From the NCBI RefSeq assembly GCF_018446385.1, contig NC_056001.1, positions 6,529,600-6,593,599 on the forward strand: a stretch of 64,000 nucleotides of DNA. Direction: 5' to 3'. This document shows positions 46,400 through 56,231 of the stretch, one piece after another. The position numbers and the translations under genes were made by a program. The stretch is from Zingiber officinale. Its lineage: Eukaryota; Streptophyta; Magnoliopsida; Zingiberales; Zingiberaceae. The notes below the pieces were generated by a model that did not search any database, had not been told where the DNA came from, and saw only the letters and a program-made list of their open reading frames with translations. Position 1 is the stretch's first letter; each line of letters starts with the position of its first letter.

Positions 46400-48304
46400 G
46401 CGGCCTAAAGATCCTTCAAATCTCCATCAAATCTTTGGAGATCGGTCGAGCGGCTCTCCTTCTCAGTGGCTAGCAGGGCGTCCAAATCTTTGATGCGTTG
46501 TTCCAGCCCCCTGATCTCCACCTTCATGTGGTCCATATCATTGATGGCCTGTTGCTTCCGAGTGGTCGCCGTTTTGATCTCTTTATCTCGTTGCTTGATC
46601 ATCGTTTCAAGCCGAACGACCTTGCTCGCCAGATCGGAAGCCCTTTTCCGTTCGGCATCCAGTAGTTTTTTGGCCTTCTCCAGAGCGGCCGTCGACGGCC
46701 CGGCACCCCCCGCAACTTTTTGTTTTTTCAACTCGTCCTCCAGTTCGGCCAATCGATCGCTAATGGCAATCTGCTCCACCCAGTTCTGCTAGCAAATGTG
46801 GACAGGTTAAAAACATAATTTAAATACGTAAACAAAGAAACAGAGCATACCCCGGTGGCCTGTTGTAGATTGCTGTCACCGAGCTGCCCGGGAGTCATCT
46901 TGGCTATTCGACGCCGAGCGTCCACCCAAGCTTGGGCCAGAGGGCCTGTCAAGGTAATCTGCTGCTCGGGGACCAGGCCGATCAGCAGCAGCCATGTACG
47001 CCTCCGAAGGAAGGCGCAGAACGATTTTAATTAAATTTTGGCCGCTCGGCTCACTCTGGGAAGCGTCGGCCTTACCGGACGACCCACCGGTGGACGAGGA
47101 GGGAAGCTCGCCCAAGCGCCTGATACGGCGCAAAGTTCTTGAAGGGCTGGACGGCGGCACCTCAGAGCTGGCCCTCGGAGAACCATGAGGAGTCGGAGTA
47201 CTCTCGAGGGAAACCGTCCCGGACAGCACCGGTGCATCCGCGCCCCGCTCGGGCTGTGGCTCATCAAGTGTAGTCGAGGCAGATGCGGATTCAGGTCATC
47301 GGCGTTTTCGAGCGCGTAGCGGCACATCATCGGCCGAACGGCCCTCCACCTCGGCTTCGGTAGGAGTTGCTATGTCGCCCGCGGCCTCATCGTGAGAGGC
47401 ACGGGCGTCTGAGGCTTCGGGGACAGTTGGTGTCCCCTCACCTTCTTCGCCGGCCGGATCAGTTGGAGCAAGGCCCCGTTCGGCGGCCTCCTTGTTCGTC
47501 ACCGCCTCAATCTGAGCGGCCTTCAGTTTGAGCTTTTCGGTAGCTTTGGCACGCCACATGACTTCAGCTACAGGAGCAAAAAATAAATCAGTTAGAACAA
47601 AACAAATGGGAAGATAAGGAAACTTACTCATGCTGCAGGGCAGATCGGCTGTGGTAGAGGACAAGCCGAATATATGCATTACTCCCGGGAGGAGTAGCTT
47701 GTCAATATGATAGCGCTGGCCAACTAGCCGTTCGGCTGCATGAAGGTAGGCCGCGTCACCTCTAAATTTGCCGAGCTCCAGTTGCGATGGCATCGCCGTC
47801 TGTGAAAAGTTGGCCGCTCGGGAAAACGTATATAGAAAAAATGCTCCTTCCAATGTTTGTTGGAGCTCGGCATATTATCCAAAAGGACGAAGCCTATCCT
47901 AGACTGAAAACAAAGGTGCCCCACTTGGCTTGCTTGGGATAAAAAAGTAGTGGAAAATTTTGGTTCTAAGGGTTCAGTTTGAATAAAACTATCACTCCGC
48001 TCAGCAACCTAATAGAGTTGGGAACTACCTGGCCGAGCGGAATGCGGAAATAATTGCAAACTTCTAAGAAAAACTTGTGGGGTGGAAAACGCAGTCCGGC
48101 CAGAAATTGGTCTCGGAAGAAAAGAACAGTGCCGGGCGACGGATCGTGAGGCCGATCGGCCGGTGTGGCTAACACTATTTGGTGGTCGATCGGCAGGTCA
48201 TAGGCTCAAGTGAGGCGCAAGGCGTCCTCCTCGTCGAACCGGCTTTCCATGTTCGAATACCAAAGACCCGGAGCACCGCCGGTCGGCTGCGAGGTGCTAG
48301 TCAT
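46400..48304 (-). pseudogene. element G antisense ORF (Transposase_28 / plant 'putative gypsy-type transposon' family), broken
   Basis: On the strand opposite to the element, an ATG at 48304 starts MTSTSQPTGG, stops at a TGA, and continues in frame with SPGTVLFFRDQFLAGLRFP, PHKFFLEVCNYFRIPLGQ and VPNSIRLLSG, the signature of Transposase_28-like proteins. Further frames continue (47853-47296: PSQLELGKFRGDAAYL, then an Ala/Glu-rich region). A long predicted coiled coil follows at 46779-46405 (LAELEDELKKQ, KKLLDAERKRASDL, LEQRIKDLDALLATEKE). Stops and frame changes, some possibly introns, break it. Such antisense ORFs occur in Tat-lineage elements; their role is unknown. Confidence 0.75.
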
Positions 48305-48949
48305 GGTCGACAGACAAGGATACGGGACCAAAAGGGAAGGTTCAAGCAAGAAATAGAGGAAAACCGACTGAAGGAAACGATTAACAGAAAGAAGAAAATG
48401 TTGGGAACGAGAAGGAGGGTCTTACGAGCAAGAAAGATGATCGACGGGGGCTTGGGGGTTGCCGAAGAATTGAGAGGCGAGGTCGCCGGAGAAGAAAACG
48501 AGCAGAGGAGCGCCGGAGGAAGATGCAGCAACAAGGCGGCGGAAACGGAGTCGCGGGCTTTATATCGCCGCCCGGGAGCAACCTCCACCGTCCGATCCAG
48601 GTCGTCGATAACAAGGTCATCATCCAGCCGTCCATTTCAAACGGCGGCTGTCCCATCGGAAGTGACGCCACCGCCATACTCTGACAAACGCATGATCACC
48701 ACGTGTCAGCTGGATACTGGCCGCATTTAATGAGCTCCCCTTGCCGTGCGCAGTGCACGTGATGAATAGTAGAGGAGAGCATAGGACATGGAATCCAAGA
48801 GACCACAAGGCACGGATTAGATATCGCCGAACGGGCGAGCATCATTAGACCTGGCCGAGCGGCCCAAGGCAATTATCGTTATTCTGTCAGATCGGCAGTC
48901 CAGTCACTCGGACTTCGCCTCCTTCGACTAGACTCGAGGGGAAGGCAAG

Positions 48950-49545
48950 TGATCCGGTGGTAAGAGCCCGGGACCCCCTAACGAGGGGTCAGCGCCACGT
49001 GGAGGTCAAATGACCATGTAGCCCGCCGGAGAAGGGTGAGCCGACCGGACTTGGAAGAAAGGGATGAGGCCGATCGGCCGACCAATGGACATTCGGTAGT
49101 AAAAGGCGCCCTGACCGGGTTGGGGTTCCGACGCTCAATGAAACAATGTCTCAGAGCCGAGAGGAAGTCACTCGCCTGGAAGTCTCCCCGGCATTGCAGC
49201 AAGCGTGCCGTCCGGCCGGCGCAGGGGATGAAGGTCGTCCGGACGATGTTCTCCATCCAGCCGGCCGGACGTACGTCCCGGCCGGCGGTAAAGGAGAACA
49301 GGAATATCTCCTGATAGCCGTCAAATCACATGACTAAGCCATACTCTTAGTCTGACAACGGGGTGTCTTATTGTCCCATCGAAGGCACGATGGGACTGTT
49401 GCAGTATGGTGTCAGGTAAGTTTTCTGACAGGCACACACCGAGACATGGGTTGCGGATACGCACGCGCCTCGATAGGTGTGTAGGAGCTTCTTCATCTCC
49501 CTATATAAAGGACCGTAGACTTCGCCGGAGGTACGCACTCTACAA
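48950..49545 (+). repeat. element G 3' LTR, truncated
   Basis: It starts TGATCCGGTGG after the purine tract and matches the 5' LTR up to 'gcactctacaa', lacking the last ~165 bp. It then joins element E gag sequence. Confidence 0.9.
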
Positions 49546-49812
49546 CCAGGTCTTCCTCCTCTTCGTCTCTTGACCCGGATGTGGAGGCTTCTCCTTCTTC
49601 TTGATCCAGCGTCACCAAGGATCGCTCTCCCTCAATCCTAGAGGTGGAGGCTTCATCATCTTGAATATGAAACAAGGAGTATGCTCCCTCCTTGTTCCCT
49701 TCGATGCATTCCCTTGTGGATGAAGCTTCTTCTTGGACTTCTTCTTCGGAGGTTGAGCATCTCTCAACCTCGGAGTCCTCCTTTTGGTCTTGCTCCAAAG
49801 AGTCACCCTCTC
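49546..49812 (-). pseudogene. gag fragment of element E (acidic linker region)
   Basis: On the minus strand it reads an acidic Ser/Glu stretch with EDSEVERCSTSEEE and DDEASTSRIEGE, closely resembling the element D gag linker (EDSEVERYSTSEDE, KASTSRIE at 3345-3405). It supports a minus-oriented SIRE-like parent for this part of element E. Confidence 0.7.
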
Positions 49813-49815
49813 TGG

Positions 49816-51100
49816 TGTTGGTGCAACCTTAGGTCAAGGTTGACCTGGTTGACCTGACTCGAGTTGACCTGACTCGAGTTGTATTTTGATGTTTGACTTA
49901 GGAAGATTCTTGGTGCAACCTTAGGTCAAGGTTGACCTAGTTGAGTTGTATTTTGATGTTTGACACTCGTGGAAGAGTTGTATTCTTGATATGAGACAAG
50001 AATAGATGTTTGGGAGATTATTGGTGCAACCGTAGGTCAAGGTTGACCTGGTTGACCTGATTCGGGAAAGAGTCCAAGTATGGAGACTTGGCAACGGAAA
50101 AGTCCAAGCAGGGAACTTGGCACTGGAAAAGTCCAAGCAGGGAGCTTGGCACGCGAAAAGTCCAAGTGTGGAGACTTGGCACGGGAAAAGTCCAAGTATG
50201 GAGACTTGGCACTGGAAAAGTCCAAGTATGGAGACTTGGCACGGAGAAGTCCAAGTAGGGAGCTTGGCACGAGGAAAAGTCCTAACTGGGATGTTAGGCA
50301 GGTGGAAAGTCCTGATGAGTGAAGTCAGGCAGTGGGAAAGTCCTAACTGGGATGTTAGGCAGTGTGGAAAGTCCTAATGAGTGAAGTCATGCAGTGGAAA
50401 AGTCCTAATTGGGATGTTAGGCAGTTAGAAAGTCCTAGTGAGTGAAGCCAGGCAGTGAGAAAGCCCTAACTGGGATGTTAGGCAGTGTGGAAATCCTGGT
50501 GAGTGAAGCCAGGTGAAAGTCCGGGTGAGTGAAGCCAGGCAAGGGAAAATCCAGATGGATCAGGGATGATCGGACATCTGGTGTTGAGGAAAGTCCAAGT
50601 AGGTCAAAGGGATTGACCGACATCGGGGAATTCTAGCAGTCAAGGGAGTGACCAGATGTTAGAATGAAGTACCAACAGTCGAGGTTGACCGAATGTTGGT
50701 TTGAAGGCTTGGGACTTGGTTTGGGCAAAACCAAGTCATTAGTTATCTCGATCGGTCCGTGACCGATCAAGAATCGATCGCTGTGTTATCGACGGATCTC
50801 GATCGGCCCGCACCAACCGGCGGTGATCGAGTCGCGAGAAAGACGCCTGATCGGTCTGTGGACCGATCAGGAGCTTCCCTGATCGGTCGTGGCGACCGAT
50901 CAGGAGACGATGTCGCGGAAGGAAGAGCTTCAAAGCCAAGAGTTGGGATCGGTCTGTGGACCGATCCAACTGTGGCCTGATCGGTCCACAGACCGATCAG
51001 AGTACGCACAGAATGTTTCTGTGCACTGACTGATCGGTCTGGGGACCGATCAGCGCAGGGCCTGATCGGTCCACACACCGATCAGGGTTCTAGCCGTTGC
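49816..51100 (+). repeat. LTR fragment C (same family as solo LTR H), 3' end missing
   Basis: It starts TGTTGGTGCAACCTTAGG and follows the H family through its tandem 'agtccaag..ggagacttggcac' units (50060-50280), the 'aagtcctaactgggatgttaggcag' units (50275-50490) and the cgatcggtcc palindrome cluster (50745-51090). It stops abruptly at 51100, where the duplicated flank begins. The family's C-rich 3' end is absent. Confidence 0.8.
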
Positions 51101-51490
51101 AACAAAAAAATTAAGCATTTAATTTCCTTATGCGGCTTTGTCTAGAAGTTGTTGATGATCTAATAACCAAGAAGGTCTAGTGCCTCGCTATAGTCTGGAA
51201 GCCAAATATTGAAATAAAATATTTAATTGACTAACTGATAAAGCATTAAATTAAAATTAGATAATGTTTTAAAAAAGTCTTTTCAAATATTTTTTTTAGA
51301 AATTACTCAATTTTTTTTTTCAAAGTTCTCTAAACTTAGAAATCTTCTTTCTGCTTGAATTTTACTTAGAAATTTTTCAAAGTTTAAAGTTTCTATAATT
51401 ATTCCAAATTCTTTTTAGTGATCTCAAAAATAATCTTCAAAGTTTTCAAAGTTATTACCCTTAGACTTGTTGTGATACCCTAATTTTTAT
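51100..51490 (+). repeat. duplicate of the left flank of element E
   Basis: The 391 bp match 29299-29689 with one difference that I can see (aaggtctag for aaggcctag) and no gaps, and are followed by the same LTR. This is Copia-2 internal sequence in the wrong place. Confidence 0.92.
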
Positions 51491-52798
51491 TGTTGGGACC
51501 GAAAAGTAGCTAGAGGGGGGGTGAATAGCTTCGCGTGTGCTCGTCGTGCTTCGTTGCTTGTTTCTTCAAAGTGATGCGCAGCGGAATACAAAGAAACAAA
51601 CTATAACAATGCTAACAATAGGATTTTACTTGGTATCCACCTCATAAGAGGTGACTAGTCCAAGGATCCACGCACACACACACACCTCCACTAATAAACA
51701 CTCCTTTTCGGTAACTACCGAAGGCGGAGAAGCCCTACAAGACTCTCAATACAAGTAGAAGAAAGGGTAGTAAAGAATAAGCAAAAGCTTACAAGAGATG
51801 CAGTAAAAACCCTAGCTTCTTCTTCTTCTCGTTGCAACTCGCCTCTTGACTTGGATGAACCTCCAAGAACCTTCAAGAACTGGCGGTGAGGAGCTTAGAG
51901 AGTGCTGGGGAGGAGCTGTGATGATTCTAGAATGAATCAGTGAAGTTCTACTGAAGGAATCGCACGCCAACAGCTATAAACGACTCCAACGGTCGAATCC
52001 CAATCGATTGGATTGCTCCCAATCGATTGGGGAGGCTTTGGATCGATCCACGGATCGATCCAGAGCGCCTCTGTGCTCTGAAAAAATGTCTGAATCGATC
52101 CACGGATCGATCCAGCGCTTATCGCGCGAAGCAGCAGCGTCCCAATCGATCCACTGATCGATTGAGACCTCTGGATCGATCCACTGATCGATCCAGAGGC
52201 TTTCTGTTCGCTGGGAAAGGTCTGGATCGATCCAACACTTGGTTTTTGCCCAAAACCAAGTCCCAAACCTCCCAAACCAACATCCGGTCAACCTTAACCT
52301 GTTGGTACGTCATGCCTAGCATCTAGTCACTCCCTTGACCTGCTAGGACTCCCTCACCAAGTGTCCGGTCAATCCCCACTTGGACTTTTCTTTCATGCCA
52401 AGTATCCGGTCACTCTCTTGACCTACTTGAACTTTCACCTAGCTTCACTCACTAGGGTTTTCAATCTGCCTAGCTTCACTCACTAGGGCTTTCACCTGGC
52501 TTCACTCACCAGGATTTCCATCTGCCTAGCTTCACTCACTAGGGCTTTCACCTGGCTTCACTCACCAGGATTTCCATCTGCCTAGCTTCACTCACTAGGG
52601 CTTTCACCTGGCTTCACTCACCAGGATTTCCATCTGCCTAGCTTCACTCACCAGGACTTCCACAATCAAGTATCCGGTCAACCTTGACCTACTTGACTCT
52701 TCTGCAATCAACCTTTCATTGTCAAACATCGAAATCCAAACCAAGACTCAAGCTTGGTCAACCAGGTCAACCTTGACCTAAGGGATATTGCACCAACA
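51491..52798 (-). repeat. element E right (5') LTR (1308 bp)
   Basis: It starts TGTTGGGACC, ends TTGCACCAACA, and is followed by tttat and then Copia-2 sequence. Its first 491 bp differ from the left LTR at only about 4 positions. The remainder differs at clearly more positions and has an extra palindrome unit (about 52150-52195). Confidence 0.88.
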
Positions 52799-52946
52799 TT
52801 TATGTGATCAAAGGGGGAGAAGGAAAATATTAAGTCTAGGGGGAGGTAGATCAAATTTTTACATTTTAATGCAAAATTTATTACTCTTGATTTATGTTGG
52901 TTTACTCTAGCTTAACTTGGGTTGCTCACATCAAAAAGGGGAAGAT

Positions 52947-53958
52947 TGTTGGAACCCCAGGTTGTTTTGATGTGATCAAACAAGTTAAGTTAGGTCCTGT
53001 AGTGTTTTGACCCTATGTCTAAGTGTGCAGGAACTTAGAAGTACAGGAAGTCGAGCGGAAGACGTAGCTAGTGAGAAGGATGACACGGGAGAGAGAGCCA
53101 ATTGGTTCGATATGTCTGAGGGACGAGATGTTGTGGAAGAGTACACCGACGGACAAGAAGGGAGCGTGTGGTGTTTCCGAGAGACGAGAAGCCGGAGTGA
53201 AAAATTGCTCGAGGAGCAAGAGACGCAACCAACGAGAAGGTCGGCACGGGAGAGAGCCGACGGGCTCGGTGCGTCCGAGGGACGAAGAGCTGCAGATGAG
53301 TACGCTGGAGGACGAGAAGGAGGCATGCGACGATTCCGAGGGACGAGAAGCCGAAGTCGAAGCCTGCTCGAGAAGGCCAAAATTGAGTTCGGGTGAACCT
53401 TATTTCGATTGGCCGAAATCACCCAAGCGAGCGGAGCAGAAGATCTGGACCGAGGCGAGCATAACCGGAGCAAAGAGCCTGGACCAGTTCGAGCGCCCAG
53501 AACCCTTCTGGGTGCCCGGAATGTGACTTTTGACCAGATCACGTTTGACCATGATCCGTTGCGAAGGAGATAAAATTTTATCCCCTTCAAGGCGCCTGGA
53601 ACCCTCCAGGCGCCCCGACCAAGGCTATAAATATAGCCTTGGTCCAAGAAGCTATATAGAACAAGCAATTTGATATTCAACACTTGTACGCTTCTCTTGT
53701 TTAGTTTAGCTTCTCATTTTCTGTGCTTGAATGCTGTAAGAGGCTTCTCCGCATGAAAGAGATCTTTATTGCGCTTCAACTTCCTTGTATTAACAACCAA
53801 CCTGGTTGTAACCAGGTAAATCCTGTGATCCTCGTCTTTCTGCTTATTTAATTATTTATGCAAGTGTTTGTTTAAGTTATAAGTCCGAGAAGGGTATTTC
53901 TTTTTAATTTGTGCAGGTCTATTTAACCCCCCTTCTAGCCGACCAACGGTCTCCAACA
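52947..53958 (+). repeat. Copia-2 3' LTR (1012 bp)
   Basis: Starts TGTTGGAACCCCAGG after a purine tract and ends CTCCAACA. It pairs with 22676-23691. Confidence 0.9.
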
Positions 53959-53963
53959 GTCCT

Positions 53964-55387
53964 CTCACCATCTCTTTCTTTGAAAGCAATTATAGTCCTC
54001 TAAAATTGAGATGCTCAAATCGGAGATGACATAGCCAAGTGATGTCTTTATAACAAGTTTTGAGACAGTTGACAACATTATTTTAAATATTAAGCAAGAA
54101 AATTCTATTTCTTGACATAGGCACCTTAGCAATCAAGCAAGCAATACCATCTTTCAAGATAAGCATATTATCTTTTAGATGAATATCATATCCTTTTTTC
54201 AAAAGTTGTCCTAAGCTCAAAATGTTGCTCTTCATATTTGGCACAAAGAAAACATTTGAGATAAATTCATGTTTTCCATTCTTCAAACGGATGAGAATGT
54301 TACCTTTGCCTTTCAGCTCGACTTTAATTTATCTCCAACGGATACATTACCACCAACTGATTCATCAAACTTTATGAACATATTTTTTTTTCCACACATA
54401 TGATTGCTTGCACCATCGAGATACCAGATTGTATCTTCGCCTCTTTCATTATCTTTATATGTTATCAGTAGGGTGCAATCTTCCTCTTTCCTTTCTTCCA
54501 TATAGTTTGCTCTTTCATATACTTTATTTTTGAGCGATCTACATTCTTTAGCATAATACCCAAACTTGTCACAATTGTAGCCCTCATTTGCAATTTATCA
54601 TACCTCGAGTTTGTGTGCCCTCTTCCACGTCCTCTTGTTGAATTTTCTCCTCTTTCGTTATTATTGTTGGAGATCCATCCTTGCTCATTAGGGCAACCTC
54701 GACCATATTTACGACCTCTTCCACGTTGACTTCTATTATTACTGAAGCTTTCATCTTTCTTTATCGGTTGAAGAGTCATCTTCAGGAGTTATTGTGTAAT
54801 TTCTTCATTTATCTTCTTCTTTTCTTCTTGGGTTTGTAATGAACCTAGGAGTTGCTCTATCGTCATGACTTGTAGATCTATAGTTTCTTTGATGATGGTT
54901 TTAATACTATCAAATTTTCAATCCAATGATCGAAAATTTTTCTCAATGATAGTTAATTCTTCTAATTTCTCATCATTTCTCTTTAGTTGATTGGAATGAT
55001 AGAGACTCTAGAAAAATAATCTGATACCAACACACCTTCTTTCATACGAATAACATCAAATTAACTTCTTAATGTCTGCAGTCGTACCTTTTTTACCTTT
55101 TCTTTTCCTTGATATGAGATTGGAGCTTTTCCCATGCTTGTTTGGTCCTCATCTAAAGCTTGATAAATGAGGAAGAGAGTATTCTTATTTCTCTTTCTTA
55201 AATTTCTTAGACTATCTTTTTCAGTTGGAGATAACGCCAAGTCATCACATGACTCAACGTAGCATTTTTCTATAACTTCCCAAACATCATGAGCCCGAAG
55301 AAGCGTCTTCATCTTGATACTCTAATTATCATAATTACTCGCCTTGAGTACTAGAACTTGGAAGGAAATCATACCTCCATTATACAT
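53964..55387 (-). pseudogene. Copia-1 gag, protease and pre-integrase region, broken
   Basis: The minus-strand ATG at 55387 starts the gag (GGMISFQVLVLKASNYDN, then a stop). The UBN2 region (MKTLLRAHDVWEVIEKCY, KVKKVRLQTLRS) lies at 55312-55061. A Gly/Arg-rich region (RGRGRKYGRG) and decayed zinc-knuckle part follow at 54779-54466. The protease (54430-54310) reads WYLDGASNHMCG: the family's active site Asp-Thr-Gly-Ala has lost the Thr. The pre-integrase segment is at 54286-54083 (FFVPNMKSNILSLGQLLKKG) and continues to 53964 with LRFGHLNF-type sequence, where Copia-2 interrupts. Multiple stops and frameshifts are present. Confidence 0.87.
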
Positions 55388-55403
55388 GACTCTAATACTA
55401 CTT

Positions 55404-55764
55404 TGTTGGAAAAAAAAATTATAGGAGAAGAAATAAAAGAGTTCTAAAAGGAAAATCTACTTTATGTGGAGGAGGGGAATCTCTACATGGAAGAGGAGGA
55501 GAATAAAATAAATCAATCTCAACTTGTTTCATTCATTGAAAAAAAGTACATATTTATAGACTTATTGGATAAGTACTAGATTTTTTTTTATTCTATCTCT
55601 ACCAACTCTTATTTTTATCAAAATTATCACCTCATCAAATTCTATCTCTATATTCTTATCACGAACTCTCATTCTTATCAAATGCTATCCCAATCTTTTT
55701 ATCAAGAAGTGCCACCTTATCTCATTTTTATCTCTATTAATAAAATAAAATTTAATTTCTAATA
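55404..55764 (-). repeat. Copia-1 5' LTR (right)
   Basis: Starts TGTTGGAAAAA and ends TTCTAATA (decayed CCAACA), followed by ctccc and the pectinesterase. Pairs with 19892-20252. Confidence 0.9.
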
Positions 55765-55769
55765 CTCCC

Positions 55770-56231
55770 TCCGTCAGTTTTACCAGGACTAAGTCCACAG
55801 CACCCTCGAATTCATATTCAGTAAACCCCCAACCAGAACACGGGTGTCGCGATCGACGCATCAAGAGTGCGAGCGGCGAAGGACTTCGAAGGTGCGAAGT
55901 GGGGGTTCAGGAGCTACCTGGGGAGACCGTGGAAGAGGTACGTACTCGACGACGGTGTTTGTGAAGGCGGATTTGGATGGGCTGGTGGACCCAGAGGGCT
56001 GGACCAAGTGGGACGGGGACTTCGCGTTGGCGACGTTGTTTTATGAGGAATACAACTTACACGAACACGGGCGAAGGGGCGGAGACGGCGAGGAGGGTGA
56101 AGTGGCCGGGGTTTCACGTGCTGAGGGAGGACAGCGAGGCGGCGCCTTTCACGGTGGATAGCTTTATTCAAGGCCAGCCATGGATTGCAGAGGCCGGCGT
56201 GCCATTTTGGCCGGGACTCCAATATTATTAA
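55770..56231 (+). pseudogene. pectinesterase, 3' part, broken
   Basis: With one copy of ctccc kept, the sequence resumes exactly where 19891 left off, in frame (HS joined to LRQFYQD), then meets TAA. A deletion follows: the next recognisable part, around 55840, corresponds to the NTGVAI region. Then come [10 protein letters not shown] (the conserved LGRPWK motif), a one-base frame change, and [17 protein letters not shown] with [16 protein letters not shown]. After another frame change the C-terminus is [22 protein letters not shown] and AGVPFWPGL, ending at TAA 56231. The catalytic middle with its two active-site Asp motifs (QD and DFIFG) is mostly absent or altered. With the 5' breaks, this is a pseudogene. 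Confidence 0.87.

Larger units (their letters stand above)
42866..49545 (+). mobile_element. element G: Tat-like Gypsy element without pol, with antisense ORF and tandem array
   Basis: The 5' LTR is 42866-43661 and the 3' LTR 48950-49545, truncated at its right end. A Tat-type primer site (atttggcgccgtctgtggg) follows the 5' LTR. A polypurine tract (gactcgaggggaaggcaag) precedes the 3' LTR. Inside: a short gag start (43709-43829), a 64-bp tandem array, and a decayed ORF on the opposite strand (46400-48304). No protease, RT, RNase H or integrase was found. Because the 3' LTR is cut, no target duplication can be read. Confidence 0.87.
29690..52798 (-). mobile_element. element E: Copia-type element (minus) inserted in Copia-2
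   Basis: The left LTR is 29690-30180 plus 40018-40811 (split by element F) and the right LTR is 51491-52798. The outer ends have the duplication tttat (29685-29689 and 52799-52803). Inward of the left LTR is a reversed polypurine tract (atctccccctttttgatg, 40812-40829), so this is the 3' LTR of a minus-strand element. The interior is relict: AT-rich 3' sequence (40812-42865), element G (42866-49545), a minus-strand gag fragment (49546-49812) and LTR fragment C. No pol is present. Immediately left of the right LTR, where the primer site should be, there is instead a 391-bp copy of the sequence outside the left LTR (51100-51490). Confidence 0.85.
22676..53958 (+). mobile_element. Copia-2: gag-only Copia element nested in Copia-1
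   Basis: The 5' LTR is 22676-23691 and the 3' LTR 52947-53958, with perfect duplication gtcct (22671-22675 and 53959-53963). The sequence on either side rejoins the Copia-1 integrase region. The primer-binding site agtggcattagagccatgac follows the 5' LTR, and a purine tract (aaaaaggggaagat) precedes the 3' LTR. After subtracting nested insertions its interior is only about 1.3 kb (23692-24375, 29230-29689, 52799-52946): a broken gag and the 3' end. No pol remains. A hAT element and element E are inserted in it. Confidence 0.9.
19892..55764 (-). mobile_element. Copia-1: LTR retrotransposon inserted in the pectinesterase, filled with later insertions
   Basis: Both LTRs are 361 bp: 19892-20252 and 55404-55764. 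The 5-bp duplication ctccc (19887-19891 and 55765-55769) flanks the pair and is pectinesterase coding sequence. Orientation is minus: a reversed polypurine tract (ctccctcttaaac) follows the left LTR and a reversed degenerate primer site precedes the right LTR. Its own sequence amounts to only about 3.6 kb (20253-20430, 21432-22675, 53959-55403) and carries Copia-order domains: gag, protease, pre-integrase, integrase, start of RT, and the RNase H tail. LTR halves differ at roughly one position in ten in the first 115 bp by eye, so the insertion is old relative to the elements inside it. Confidence 0.9.

Noticed and set aside
46466-46792. 108-codon plus-strand ORF
   Set aside because: It is the complement of the coiled-coil part of the element G antisense ORF; the minus frame has the heptad pattern.
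48179-48730. 183-codon plus-strand ORF at the left of the G 3' region
   Set aside because: It overlaps the start of the antisense ORF and continues through low-complexity Arg/Lys-rich sequence; no family features.
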